The notes under the pieces were generated by a model that had not been told where the DNA came from, searched no databases, and worked only from the letters and a program-made list of their open reading frames with translations. A stretch of DNA of 64,000 nt, from NCBI GenBank assembly GCA_002105175.1, contig MCGE01000021.1, positions 558,001 to 622,000 on the forward strand, in the 5' to 3' direction. A program made the translations under genes and the position numbers. This document shows, piece by piece, positions 21,069-33,466 of this stretch. The stretch is from Absidia repens. Its lineage: Eukaryota > Mucoromycota > Mucoromycetes > Mucorales > Cunninghamellaceae. Position 1 is the stretch's first letter; every line of letters begins with the position of its first letter.

Positions 21069-22188
21069 TTTTGCGAATTTGCGAACAGTATTATCACTGA
21101 GATGCTGTAGTTTAGTATCGTTTAGAATAGCACCATCTTTTTGTATTATTATATTTTTTTCATCTCATTTTTATTCAATAAAGAAAACATTGTATATTAT
21201 CTGTTGACTTTTTTTTTTAGTCGAGTTGATTGCTGTGTGATTTTTTTTTATTGTATTAAAACATACAGGAAGGGCATTCGTCTGACTTGTTGATATTTAT
21301 AGTGCATTATAGTATATACAGTAAACGGAGCAGTATGTTATTAGAGAAGAAAAGTCATGGAGGACATTTTTTTTTTTTTTTTCATCCAAGGAGCACAATA
21401 TACATATATTGATTAGTTAAGAATCAGTATGAATGATTTGATAACTAGAATAAATATGTACTAGACACATAAAATAAATACATCTTTAACTGCTTGAATG
21501 ATTCAACAGATACAAACTTAAACTGATCAGTGTTAGATCTGAGCATCACCGTCAAACCAAACATCGTTTTTGTGTAAATTGAAGGAAGATCTTTGTCAAT
21601 ATCCAAGGTTGCCCCAAGTTTCCAGTACCGTCACTTCAATATGGAAAAGGAGATTCCACGCGCATCAAGTCATCCATCCGCGTTATACCGTACGATATCT
21701 CGCCCGGATTACTATCTAGTTGGACTGTCATGGCTTGTCATTGTTGAAATAAATAAAGGTATAGAAAACAAGAAATAATCACATAAAAAATAAATGGTAC
21801 AATTGAATAGTCTTTTATTGAATAGAATAAAGTTGTGTATCTAAAGAGTTTTTTCTATATCTAAGGTATCATAACGAATTGATCGGATATAGGTCTCTAC
21901 AGCTAATGAAGGAATAACTCAGGGACAATGGTTAATGATTAATATTTATGCGAGTGTAAAAGTTTTTTTTTTTTTTTTTTTCATAGAATATAGTAAATAA
22001 TATGATATCGGACGGTATCCCCCATATATCGTATCTCGAATTGGGATGCAGCCACTGATAAAGGGATGACGGTTTCATATATATATATATATATATATAT
22101 TTGCGTTTGCCAGGAACCCAGAAATACAGCCATTGTTCCTTGCCAGGCACAAAAGTGGATTTGGTTGTTGTTGTTGCAATTTTCACAC
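21069..22188. other. Intergenic between convergent F-box genes
   Basis: Holds poly(A) signals for both genes (plus near 21174; minus near 21810-21830), poly-T at 21367-21382 and a (TA)n tract at about 22077-22100. No gene supported. Confidence 0.5.
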
Positions 22189-23562
22189 CTAAATTGCACA
22201 TGTCCTAATCTTGCTAATGATCATTTCGTCCAACTCAATCATATCGTCAAGGAAGTCGTGATCGCGTACACCGGGGAAGTCACTTTTCGTTATACGAGCG
22301 CAATCGATAAGTTGAATGGACACCAGGGAACGAGCGGCCTGTCGGATCAATCGTCGTATACCCTCTGGAGAAATGTGCTCATTGTAAATAAACTCTAAAT
22401 GAGTAAGGTTGGGAAGCCACACAGACATCGCGTCCAAACTGTCATCGGTCAACAGGCTGGCATCTCCTAGACTGATATCCTGCAGTTGTGGATGGGATTT
22501 GATAAATAAAATCCACACGGTGTCGTCAATGTCCAAACATTTATGGTATATGAATTTCGTCAGATGAGGCCATAAACAAGTTGTTGTTGTCGTTGCTGCT
22601 GCTGCTGAGGTGCCTGTTTCGGTGCTGGCTGGAGAATGCGTTGTTGCTGTTGCCGAAAGAAGGAGAGTTTTCATGGTGATACGCGATAGACCGACGAGCT
22701 TCAAGTACGTCAAATGGTCACGAAGTACGATATCCATCGCTGTTGTTTGTTCATGTTCATTCGTTTTCCGGCCAAAAATGGTCAGTTCTTCCAAAGGGCA
22801 ATGTTGGATGAGTGGTTGTAACAAGTTGGGTTGTTCCATGCTGCAGCCGTACAGGCAGAGTTGGTGGAGTTGACAGCAATGCAAGCTCAGGGCGGTCATA
22901 ATCAAGCGCGTCAAAAAGATATTTTGAAGATGAAGAGACTTGAGATGTTGACAATAATGTGGAATCCATTCAATGGCCGCAGCAGTAAGTTTACTTGGGT
23001 AAGATAATTCAAGGTGAGTTAATTGAGGCACATGGGGCAGCAAGCGTGTAAGGTAAGTATCTGTTAAAAAATGGCCACGCAAGTGTAATTGACGGATATG
23101 TTGACTAGGTGAATATCCTGGATTCTGGGAAGCAAATTGTTCAATGCAAGTGAGGAAGCTTTCGGCAATGGCTCTAGAACGAATCACCATTTTATTCCAT
23201 AATAAAGGAGTGGCGATTGCATAGAACATTCTGTTGACGAGGGTACACGCATAAAGAGTGGGTTGATGGTTTCGCCGTTGCTGAAGAATAATTGAGATAA
23301 GTTCACTGGGAAGTTGAGGGCGTTTTCGGCTATCAATGACTTTTCCTTCTTCCTAAATTTAAAAAAAAAGAAGACCATGGTGAGTTCCAGTGACATTCCA
23401 CATTCCAGTAACAAACAACAGCATAAATATGTCGTTATCTTGTAACTGACTGGAGCTTCACCTTACCTCGTCGAAGTGCGTATTGGAAGAGGAAGTTTGT
23501 TTCTCAGTAATGACGATAGGATTGAGAGTTGTGATTTGTCGTCCACTGGATCTGCCAATCAT
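22189..23562 (-). CDS. F-box/LRR protein B1, two exons (about 419 aa)
   Basis: Exon 1 is 23562-23467 (starts M-I-G-R-S-S-G-R-Q-I, ends at GAG before GTAAGG). Exon 2 is 23352-22189, after AAATTTAG. The junction is in phase 0 and supplies the missing F-box start: R-P-Q-L-P-S-E-L-I-S-I-I-L, then T-L-V-N-R-M-F-Y-A-I-A-T-P-L-L-W. The intron is 114 nt. RNI-type LRRs follow (HCQHLKSLHL, CPLEELTIFG, WPHLTKFIYHKC). The loop between LRRs is a Thr/Ser/Ala repeat near residues 270-285. The tail I-I-S-K-I-R-T-C-A-I matches the family. Without the spliced first exon the protein would lack most of its F-box. Likely SCF substrate receptor; target unknown. Confidence 0.87.
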
Positions 23563-24248
23563 GTTGAAAAAAAAAAAAAAAGGCGAAGAGGAAACGATCG
23601 TGTTACGACTTTTTTTTTTTTTTAAAGAAAATAGGAAGCTGGAATCAAAGACCGCTAATTGACTGGAAGAATTAATCCGTGGCTGAAGCTTTCCTTAATA
23701 TTGTTACAGTATGTGAAACAATCACCAATTCAATGATTTACATTAATTTTATTTTGGATGGATTGATTTTTTCTGAGCCCGTCTATTGGCAATATTCTTG
23801 TCCCTCCTGCCAAAACAAAATGAAATGCTGCATCATGCTGCGCAACATTTTTTATGGCTGATCGTCGACCAATACAAATGAAAAGCTTCTAGCTTTATAT
23901 GAAATGGTAACCCTTTTATTTGTTTTCCCTGAAGTACATTCCTTCCCATACAAGTTGTTTCTTTTTCTCCCTTTTCGTCCCCTTGCTTCTTTTTTCAAAA
24001 GAATAATACTCAACAATCACGCGAAAAAAAAAAAAAAATAGCGGTGTCCAAAATAATCTTTCATTCAGGGGTGGTACTATTATGGTGCAAACTCGGATAG
24101 GTTTGAGCCGTGCAAAAAAATGATATATATATATATATATCATACAGTATTTCCACAGTGATTAGTAGTTTGCAATAAACGTCGGGATTTTTCTAACACG
24201 GCCCCTTTTACGGTTTCTCCTAGATAGCGGTTGCTATTGGCTCCCATT
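23563..24248. other. Intergenic, no gene supported
   Basis: AT-rich with poly-A at 23566-23581, poly-T at 23611-23623 and (TA)n near 24122-24140. Nothing recognised. Confidence 0.4.
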
Positions 24249-24465
24249 TGAAGATTGACATTGTACGGATCACTCAAGTAAATGAAAATGGGTTGTCACC
24301 AAAGGATAAATCTACCAACAATGGCTGTGCAGTAACCCGATTGGAAGCCTTTTAGAAAACAAATCGATACTTGGCTTTCGAGCCAACTGTGATAGAGCAT
24401 GGAACTCGTGGGACGATTATCGTAACGATGGTACTACTATATTTTTCAATATCAATTGAAACAAG
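24249..24465 (+). pseudogene. HET-domain gene, 3' end remnant
   Basis: Aligns with the last coding 220 bp of the HET gene at 55673-57719: GAAGATTGACATTGTACGGA matches GGAGATTGACTTTGTAAAAC, then TTTTAGAAAACAAATCGATA and the end ATCAATTGAAAC matches ATCTATTGATAGAA. Frames are broken. The non-coding DNA that follows (24531-24700) also matches the 3' flank of that HET gene. Confidence 0.75.
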
Positions 24466-24996
24466 TAACCTAATACTGGTGCTAACCATAAAGAAATAAA
24501 TAAAACACTAGTTATTTTTTTTTTTTTCGTCTTTGAAATTCATGCGAGGCTGGGTCATCAAATGGGGTATATAGTATTGTATTGTACTATATCATATGAT
24601 ATTGTCAGTTCAGAAGAAGTCTTTTTATGTCAACAATTTATGACCACATTACAACTTGATCAGCAAAATCCAGGTTATGTCAATTGCCTTACACGCTATT
24701 TGGCATTACTTCGATTAGCTTTCCCCTGAAATACGCTTTTCGCACCAATAGAAGTGTTCAATTCCCGCGGTGTATTATGAGTAATGTGATCTCATGTATA
24801 TAATGTGTTGGCTATGTTATGCGCGCTATTATTCATGGGATATACGATACACCTTGTTCTTTTCTTTAAAAAAAAATAGGTTTTAGCGGACTTTCGATGT
24901 CTGAAAAAAAGGGGAAATTCTAAACATCCTGAAACAAGCGCTCTCATGTTCTTTAATCCCTGGATTTTTATCATATTGGAATACAATCATTAGGGG

Positions 24997-26631
24997 ATGA
25001 CAAAAACAAAAAAGCCTAAACTCCACGGTCATCTGGATCAACAATCATCTTCTACTAATTCCTCGAAACAAAACAATGGGTACTGTTCCACTGTTAGTAA
25101 GGAGACTGGAAAAGGAACGCGACTAATATGCTTTGATACTAATACTATTTTATTATTTTTATTGTTATTTGCCACATAGAACAAAAAGAACTAGTGACAT
25201 CCAGTGTGTTTCTAAAGATAATGAACATGGACACATACATCTTACACGTAAAAAAAAAAAAAAAAAAAAAAAAAAAACAGCATGCTATCATCAAACTTCG
25301 CTGAAACGAGTGAACTGACTTTTTGTACTGTATATATTTTTGTAGGTGATGACACCAAACGAAGGAAACGCAGCGACAATGAAACTCTTCAATGTGAACA
25401 AAGTACCAATCAAGTGAAACCTGAAGGCACAGTCATCGACACACATCATCCTCGGCAAATTCCGAATGAAATCCTGGTACATATTATCGAGCATGTCGCA
25501 GAACAACCACGTCGCCTTACTAGCCTAGACGATAGCCGATGGGTGGATCAACAACGAGATCTTCATGCATGCACATTGGTCAACAAACAATTTTATTTTG
25601 TAGCCAATCCTGTGTTATGGCAGGAAACAGTACTGGATACCAATCGCACACGCTTACAACGACTGCTTGACTGTTTGGCTGCAACGGAAAGACGCCTTGG
25701 ACACTATATTAGAAGACTGGATTTAAACAACGCCTCCTGCACTGATAGTGAACTTTTACTTCTGACGAAGCACATCCGCCGTTTGGAAACCCTTTCTATA
25801 AAAAATGTGGATTTTACATACACTTCCTCACGTATTACCAGCACAGGCTTACAACACTTGCCACAGGATTGTCCCGAACTTACCTCCCTCAAACTACTCG
25901 ATTTTCATCTGTCGGAAGCAACCATCTGCGCCATAGGTCAACATTGCCCCCAACTGACTGAATTCACTCTGTGTTCCATCCCAGATCTTAATGATGACAT
26001 GCTCTCTGCTCTTTCCAGCTGCCCTTTGAAAAGCCTTTCCCTTTCTTTTGATCGCAACCGGAGGCCGTTGAGTGAAAAAATGGTGATGGATATGACAAGG
26101 TTTCGAGACTTGACGCATCTGAGCCTCTCATTCTTCGAACCCTCAGGTCTTATTATGACACTAGCCAACAACCTGCAACGCAACAATGGCTCTACTACCA
26201 CTACCACTACGACAACGAAGACGACGACGACGACTATGGTGCCTTGGCCCCACTTGAAGACACTCAGCCTCGACCGTTGCGGTGATATTGACGACGCTAC
26301 CTTTATTTCCTTTATCCAATCGCATCCTCATCTCCATTTGCTTCGTTTAGAGGGGACAACGTTGAGCGATGCATGCCTGGATGCCATACCCGCAACACTC
26401 CGTGATCTTCGCGAATTGTTTTTTGAAAGCATCGACGGTATCTCCGCTCGTGGTGTACGCCGATTCATCCAAAACTGCCAAGGGTTGGAATTCGCCGAAT
26501 TTCGAAGATGCGCTCAATTTGTGGCGGGTGACGTTGTGCCAAACCAAGTCTACAATCCACATATTTTGCACTTGAATAAACGTCTTCTTGCCAAGATACG
26601 CCGTGCTCAAGGCACTGGAACCGGACATTGA
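24997..26631 (+). CDS. F-box/LRR protein A2, three exons (478 aa)
   Basis: Exons 24997-25079, 25180-25247 and 25346-26631 (donors GTACTG, GTAAAA; acceptors CACATAG, TTTTTGTAG). Joined they are open and total 479 codons. The N-terminus is polar (M-T-K-T-K-K-P-K-L-H-G). The F-box is at about residues 88-142 (RQIPNEILVHIIEHV ... TLVNKQFYFVANPVLWQ). About nine RNI LRRs follow. A loop near residue 330 is a pure Thr/Lys run coded by ACN repeats, just before WPHLKTLSLDRC. The tail is L-N-K-R-L-L-A-K-I-R. The unspliced DNA gives a false start inside intron 2. Probable SCF adaptor, target unknown. Convergent with the B2 gene. Poly(A) signal near 26747. Confidence 0.9.
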
Positions 26632-27463
26632 TAAGCAAGTCAAAGCGGGTCATATCACTGGATGTGCTCTCGTTTAGTATAGTTTAGAATAGTAATCCTT
26701 TTTTTTTTTTCTTTATTATTATTATTATATTTTTCTATCTCATTTTATTCAATAAAAAAAAACAACAACAGGGGATATTACTATTGACTTCTTTGTCCAG
26801 TTGATTGCCGTGTGATTTTTTTTCTACTGCATGAAAACACACAGGATGGGCATTTACTTGCCTCTTTGATATCATATTATGTAGTGGGGTTTGGTTGTGT
26901 GTGTGTATATCTGTGTGTATTTTGTTTTTTAAATTATGAACTGTTTGCATCATATATAAAGCCATGAGTATGACAAGCCTAAGGGTCCGTTATTTCCCAT
27001 TCAATTGGAATAACCTTTCCTACGGTGTGGCCTGCCCACCAAACTGTGAAATGCCAGAACCTTCTAATCCCATCCCACGAACCCCACATTCTAAAAAAAT
27101 AATCCTGACAACCTGTATATCAGAAGCTTTGCCAACGCGCCAGCGGTTTATCTACATATATATATATATATATATATAAACTGAATATTTAGAGCATTAT
27201 CTTGGTTTTTATCAAACGTAAATATGCCAACATTGACTATTTTTTTTAATTTTTTTGATTTTATTGAAACTACTGACACCATGGAAATAAATAAACGAAA
27301 AAAAAAAAAGTAAAAAGATGGATACATTTTTTTTTTTATTGAAGCGAATAGAATATAAAAAAACTACAGTACACTAAACTTAACTAAGCCAACTCCCACT
27401 CCGCTCTAAAAACTAAGTATACTACAATGATTCCAATGCAAGAGTAGGTGCTAGCGAATGTTG
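26632..27463. other. Intergenic between convergent F-box genes, duplicated at 36654-37506
   Basis: Contains both poly(A) signals, a (TG)n stretch near 26894-26907 and (TA)n at about 27156-27178. Nearly colinear with 36654-37506. No gene supported; TTTCCCATTCAATTGGAATAA is kept in both copies. Confidence 0.6.
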
Positions 27464-29052
27464 TTAAGTATCTTGGTTTGTTTCTCGGAGGCGCTGGATA
27501 GTAGGTGGGGCCAACAGGTTTATAGTTTCGCCGTACTTGGTGGTTCTGCGGTGACCCGGGAGATCCTCTGCAGCGATAAGAGGACAGTTCGAAAGTCGCA
27601 CGACTAATAGACAATCGCTGCTGTTGACTATGAAGCGACGGGCACCAGCACCGGAGATATGGTCACAGTCTTTCAAAGACAAATGTATCAAAAGGGGCAA
27701 CGATGTAGCCATGACATCCAATGCAGTGTCGGTAATATTGAGTTTCGTAAAATCGAGGTTCTGAAGCTGAGGGTTAGATTTAATGAATGGAATAAATATT
27801 GAGTCGTCTACATTCTGGCAGTTTTGAAGGTGGAGTTTCGTTAATCGAGGCCAGTGCATAATAGGGGGCGTGATTGTGGCAGGATAATTGCTGCTGGTAT
27901 TCCCGTTGTCGTTGTCGTTGTCGTTGTCATCCCCCTCAGCCACCGTTTGATAATTGTAACATGTTGTAAAAAGCGCCTCTACCATAAAATTGGAATGATA
28001 TAATAGATCCAAGTGTGTCAATTGATGACGATGGTATCTTGCCAAATCCACCACGAGCTGATGCTGATTCGAATGATCACCGAAGGGCACAAAAGAGATT
28101 GTAAGACTTTCTAATGGACAAGAAGCAAGGAGTTCCAGTGTATTGGGCGGTATACCGTCACAAAATATCAAAGAGAGTTGACCAAGTTGGCGGCAATGCT
28201 GACCTAGGGCGATAATGACTGACTCTGATATCCGGCGCCCCGAGATAAATAACGATGTGAGATGTGGACAATGGCGTGGAATACTTTGAAGTGGTCTAAG
28301 GCTGACACGGTCTTTGCGAGAACAAAGGGACAGGTCCTCTAAGTTTGGGACCTGCGGCAACAAACGTAATACTGAAGAGTCTGTCCAAAACCTATATTCC
28401 AAGGATAGCGTTTTTATATGTCGTCCAACTGCTGGTAGATCTTGTTGCTGTTGTTTCTGGCTATTCGTAAGATAATCAACAAAAGATTTGACGAAGGCTT
28501 TGCTCTTGAACCTGGGTGACCTCCATAGAAAACGAATGGCAATCGCGTAGAATTGTTTGTTAACGAGCGTACATGTCTTGAGATCTTTTCGTTGAGAGAT
28601 ATAGTCGACAATCTGGATCACAATTTCTGTTGGAAGTTCCCGATGATGAGTAGTGATAAGCGTGTTTTGCTTGTGGTGGAAGCCATATTTGCTTTGTTCC
28701 AAGTCAACTATTGCAAATGCACGAAAAGGAATCAGTTCATTATATTTTATTTAGTTAAAACTGTACCTTTCCTTTATTATTATTTTTACTATCATTACCT
28801 CTAGGGTTCGTATTCCATTCAATATTTTCGTTATAGTCATATTCAATGCTGCTGATATGATTACTGTCTTTTTTCTGTAGGAAGAAAAAATTGTGATATT
28901 ACGCACCAAGTCAATCTTTCTCATCTGATACTTACGTCTTTTTTGTTTCCAAGATGGCCTGTAACGTTGGAATGGGAGGTTTGTTTAGTCAATTGGTTGG
29001 TTGTAGTGGTACTCTTCGTCAACCGTTGTTTCTTGTTCGTTCTGGTGGCCAT
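27464..29052 (-). CDS. F-box/LRR protein B2, three exons (478 aa)
   Basis: Exons on minus: 29052-28936 (M-A-T-R-T-N-K-K-Q-R-L, donor GTAAGT), 28874-28799 (acceptor CTACAG, donor GTAATG) and 28707-27464 (acceptor GCAATAG). Phases 0 and 1 fit exactly; total 479 codons. The F-box is at about residues 85-135 (RELPTEIVIQIVDYI ... TLVNKQFYAIAIRFLWRSP). RNI LRRs follow. The loop near residue 310-325 is an Asp/Asn repeat. The C-terminus has I-Q-R-L-R-E. Nearly the same as the gene at 37507-39093. Likely SCF substrate receptor; target unknown. An R repeat lies about 175 bp upstream. Convergent with A2. Confidence 0.9.
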
Positions 29053-29224
29053 TGTGCATACGTGAAAAAAAAAGGTCCCATGCCTTTCATCTTTTATCTT
29101 ATTTGAAGGACCGCAGCGCAAATCCGTCGATCTTAGGCGCGTAGGATTTCAAATCTCGCACACATGATGTCTTTATTTTCTCTCACTGTTTATTTTTACC
29201 TCTCTCTTTTTTTTCTTCACCATT

Positions 29225-29315
29225 GTATTATGGTAATCTTAGATTAGTGTCAGGATTAGCTTAGAAGGGATTTCAGATCAGGGATTACGTAATGCATGGG
29301 GATACTGTTGTGATA
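29225..29315 (-). repeat. Dispersed repeat R, truncated
   Basis: ATGGTAATCTTAGATTAGTG to GATTACGTAATGCATGGGGA, then the match ends. Same position relative to the F-box B gene as the copy at 39340. Confidence 0.8.
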
Positions 29316-29639
29316 GCGATCCTCTTTTCATTTCTCTTTTTTTACTCCGACTTCCTTTTTAGACTTTAGACTTTTTATTTATATTTGACATTTATATTTT
29401 TATCTCTCTTTCCCCTTTTTCTCTACCTTATATTATTCTTTTATTCATACTCGAAACCGTTGTCAAATAACGGTAAATACTTTTTGTCTCCTCCCCTCTC
29501 TTTATTTTACCTTAATTCTTATTTTATATCTTATTCTTTATTATGCAATAAACAGGTTTTTGGTATATATTATTTTATTTGGTTACATACAACACCTTCC
29601 TTTTTTTTCATCAACAACATGTGTAACCGGAAAGAAATA

Positions 29640-30270
29640 ATATGTGAACTTCGATTGGTATTAGCCCTTGAATTAGTGGCATTATGAAAAATGTAATACA
29701 AACATCCTTGAGGAAGCCCTTCTGTAATATTTGATAAAAATAAGAAGACGTTAAAAAAATATGTGATATAACAGATAGGGTTTTTATTGAATAAAATGAG
29801 GAGGGGTTTTTATTATAAAATGGGGAAATGAAATGCCGTGCTAGTTGTGGCTGTGGATGTGATCAAAGAATGGTAATTTGAGGCTGTGGGAAGTTGGTTG
29901 TCTGTAGATATAAGTGTATATGCCTAAGTAGTGGATACTTGAGGCTGTGTGTTATACCTGTATAGGAATGACAAGTGACAATTACGACACCTTCCATTTT
30001 TGATTCGTGATTTAGGACAACCATAACCTTCATTTTAGATTGCTGTGATGAAGCTGCCATACGCTTAGTTTAGTGTTAGTTGTCATAGTTTTATATCTAC
30101 ATCTGAATAAAATATGTCTTGCCTTTTATTCCATTAGTCCTTTTCTCTCTCTCATTTTGTTTAGTTAGCCCTCTAAAGTAGATGGTTTTTTACACTCGTT
30201 CTCTTGCTTCTTTAGATTAGCATTGACCAGCCTAGTTTACGTTTGCTTTTTGCTATAATAAAAAATGCCC
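29640..30270 (-). repeat. R-related block, duplicate of 5845-6150
   Basis: GTGAACTTCGATTGGTATTA at 29643, TGATTCGTGATTTAGGACAA near 30000 and TTTATATCTACATCTGAATA near 30093. A GAGGCTGTG repeat is inserted at about 29880-29950 relative to the 5.9 kb copy. Confidence 0.65.
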
Positions 30271-31239
30271 TTTATTTTTAACCGCTGATTAGATTGTATA
30301 TTGTACAAACCCGCTCCCATCGGTATTTCATTCCTTCACTTTGAGATACAAGTCATATTCAAGTTTGAATGTTTTCGTTTTTTATTGAACATAATAGATA
30401 ATAACGATCAATGCGAAACTACACTACGCTATACATAACCTATACAAAAAAGCTAACTATAACTTGAAATTTCGCCGCAAATTTCTCCGGAGATGTTTTT
30501 TCTGAAAACTTACCCTGTAAAGTCGTCCCCGCTCCTAACCACAACCTAGAAGCATAATAAAACCGAGTCAAAAAAAGAATGCAAATTTTTTATATTGAGA
30601 CAAATAAAAATAATAATATATATATCTTACTAACAAGTATCAGCTATCAATACCAAAACATACCTACTATGGTACTTTCAAGTTACCACAGCCAAGCTTC
30701 TGTTTGACAGATCTCGACTGTCCGCCTTCCCCCTTTTTTATTTAATTATTTTATGATATGCAGATCTGATCGACTGCAGGAGCATACAGGATGATAACTA
30801 AGATAAAAGACATGATAAGTATGCATTTAGAGATATTATTGTTTTCTAAGAATAACATATACATGTATTTGGTTTCGCTTGTCATCATAAAGATGATGGA
30901 ACAAGGGGAGACATAATATGTCTGCAGGGTAACTGACTTTTTCCTACCACTATTTTGAGTAGAACTTCTTCAAGTCAATTCTAATAACATAAGACTATAT
31001 ACCCCTCTACATGATAATATTAATGATCATCAACAAAAATAGGAGAAAATATGCGGTCGAGTGTGTATGCTATTTTTTTGTGACATATACTAGTACGCTT
31101 AAAAGCGCCTGTCTACATGAAATAGCCGCTCACTTCCCAAGTCAATAAAGGTATAAAAGAAAAAAAATCTGTCCATTTGTCTACTTTTTTTTTATAGCTA
31201 TATCAAAAAAACAAAACAAAACAAAACAAAATAAATACG
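30271..31239 (+). promoter_or_regulatory. SSP upstream region and promoter, duplicate of 6150-7135
   Basis: Colinear with the 7136 gene's upstream DNA. The core block has CATATACTAGTACGCTTAAA, CTGTCTACATGAAATAGCC and TATAAAAG at 31152-31159, then a pyrimidine-rich leader and a CAAAACAAAA tract before the ATG. Confidence 0.65.
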
Positions 31240-31659
31240 ATGGTCCAAGCATCTTCTTTTTTGCTCTTATTAGTACTTTCCGCCATGACGATTCAAGGTG
31301 CACCCTTGGCTGATCACTCTAAAGAACACCATCCCAAGGTCAATACAACCAAAGTTCAATCAAAATTGGATCCACAGTTCTCTGCCCAATCTTCTACTGG
31401 TCATCCTTTTGTTAACCCCGTTCCTTATCAATTACCTACTAGTCAAACTCCCAATTGCATGTTCCCGCAAATCGAACGAAAGCCACACGGGGGACTCCAC
31501 GGAAATCGACCCAGGGGACTCCACGGAAATTGACCCGAGGGACCCCACGGAAATCGACCTGGGCGAGGCCAACCCTGGCCAAGCGGATCCCAGCCAAAGA
31601 CGCAAGATCAAATGGGATTTGTGGGTGGGGTAGAATTAGGGTCTACTGTACGCAAGTAA
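31240..31659 (+). pseudogene. Small secreted protein with premature stop in a minisatellite
   Basis: SSP family: signal peptide MVQASSFLLLLVLSAMTIQG, then A-P-L-A-D-H, the K-E-H-H-P-K motif and T-P-N-C-M with the single Cys. After the Cys the frame enters a 24-bp minisatellite coding G-L-H-G-N-R-P-R. In its second unit the Arg codon CGA is TGA (31531-31533), giving 97 residues. The same frame stays open after the stop to TAA at 31657, and that part (Q-D-Q-M-G then V-R-K) matches the 3' DNA of the 15710 copy. So a single CpG-type C to T change probably truncated a 139-codon gene. It may still be expressed in short form. Confidence 0.75.
31486..31563 (+). repeat. 24-bp coding minisatellite, about 3 units
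   Basis: Unit GGGGACTCCACGGAAATCGA plus CCCA. Units differ at TCGA/TTGA and CTCC/CCCC. GC-rich compared with its surroundings. Confidence 0.85.
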
Positions 31660-32164
31660 AGTTCAAGTCTAGTCAGAAACAGGATGATCAAAGCACACAA
31701 GTCATGCGGCATGGATCTACTTTTCCACGACATACTCTTTCTTTCTTAGGTTTCTTTACTTTTTGTTACATTTTTCTTTTTTTCAAAATTCTTGTGTTTT
31801 GTATAAGAAAAGATAATATGTTTTTTCTTATTTAATAAAAAAAACAATCTTCCTCACTCACTCTCTTCCTCGCCAGTGGTTTTTGTTATTTTCAATTTTT
31901 AACATTTTTTAAAGAAGGCGGTGGACATTCTGGTTTAACGGAGGACGTTTTTTTAATGGTTTACGAAAAAAAAAAAATTATGGGCAAAAGCCAATTGATG
32001 GAAGAATGTACAAATATTATAGGATAGTTTTATCAACGTTGTGCTATTGAAAGAGAGAAAGAGGCTTATGATAGGGTATTTCTAAATGCATGGGAGATCT
32101 CTGCCATTTGTTCTCCTGGCATATATAAGATTCTGCCGTCGGGGAAATCATCAATACCACCTTG

Positions 32165-32196
<32 letters not shown>

Positions 32197-33170
32197 CCCC
32201 AGGCATCGTCCGAAACAGCAGCAGACATCAAATACATCCCATTATAATACTAATTGCATCCATACAATATACCAAAAGTAAATCAAAATACATCACACAC
32301 TCACAATTATACTACAGAATAATTGAAATCATCACTTTTTTGTATTGAATAAAATGCAATAGGAAGAATGGGGTTAGAAGAGGTGTAAATAAAAGGGAAG
32401 GAATGTGAATAATACCAGGTGTACGTGGAATGGTACTAAACCTAACATTAAATCAAAATCAAAGGTAGGCAGCTAATTTAAAGTGATCATTGTTTCGATG
32501 CCTGCCATGTCAATTCAAGAGACAGTTCCAGTCCAACAATCGTATTTCCAGTTTCAGCATGTATGGTGTATAACTAAAACACTGCTGTTTTGTATACTAT
32601 AGTATATGCATGGGGATTTTTTTTGGAAGGAAGAAGAAGTTGCTTGTTTGATTGAAAAAAAAAAAAAAAAAGATAGAGAAGCGGGGATGGGATCTACTAA
32701 CGAAGATAGACTCCGCGTAAAAAAAAAAAAAAAAAAAAGAAGGAGGCAAAAAACATACGAGGTAAATATAAGAAAACGAGTTACCATTGGATTAATCGGT
32801 GCAGCACCTTGGGGCCCAACCGTCGTGCTCAGCGCGTCGTCAATGGGGGTTTTTTTTTCTGTGCTGAAAATTTAGCTTACTTGAAAGCCGTCGGAGAGAT
32901 TAGAGTTTGATTATGTAGCGGTTGCATAAAAACGAATTATGCTAATTATATTGAACTGCGGAGCACTATGGTGATTATGGAGTTTGCCCCTTCATTTAAT
33001 TTTTATTTTGCATTTCCCTGATTTTTTGAAAAAAAAAGGAGGCTGGATGATTCAGGCTCCGCATTTTGCTTTCTATTTTTTTGGCCCTCAGTTTTTTTTT
33101 TCTTTGCTTTTTCTTTCTTTTTTATTTTTTTTCCTTCATGATAGTCTGAATGATATGATGGCAAGGCTCA
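31660..33170. other. SSP 3' flank, duplicate of 16322-17510, then AT-rich DNA
   Basis: Matches the 16.3-17.5 kb region up to GATAGACTCCGCGTAAAAAA (about 32703-32725). Beyond it nothing is recognised. Confidence 0.5.
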
Positions 33171-33395
33171 CTGGGGTACTGGTGATCTAGGATTAGTGTT
33201 AGAACTTGAATTAGGGGCGTTTCCAAAAACGCAAAACAAACATCATGGGAAAACCCTTTCATTTTGGATGTAGGATTTGAGAACGTCAGTAGATTAGCAC
33301 TCATTAGTTTAGTAATAGTTTGTCATCGTTGGTATCTACGTCTGAATAAATATGTTCTTTTTCTTATAATTAGTTTCTCTGTTGTACGTTTACAT
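33170..33395 (-). repeat. Dispersed repeat R
   Basis: TGATCTAGGATTAGTGTTAG, AACCCTTTCATTTTGGATGT and TATCTACGTCTGAATAAATA in family order. Confidence 0.75.
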
Positions 33396-33429
33396 CCTGA
33401 TCTTCATCGAATGTGTATTACATATGCAT

Positions 33430-33466
<37 letters not shown>

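Noticed and set aside
25938..26643. Minus-strand ORFs over the A2 gene, and the same over A3
   Set aside because: Antisense to F-box exons, repeated only because the F-box genes are paralogues.
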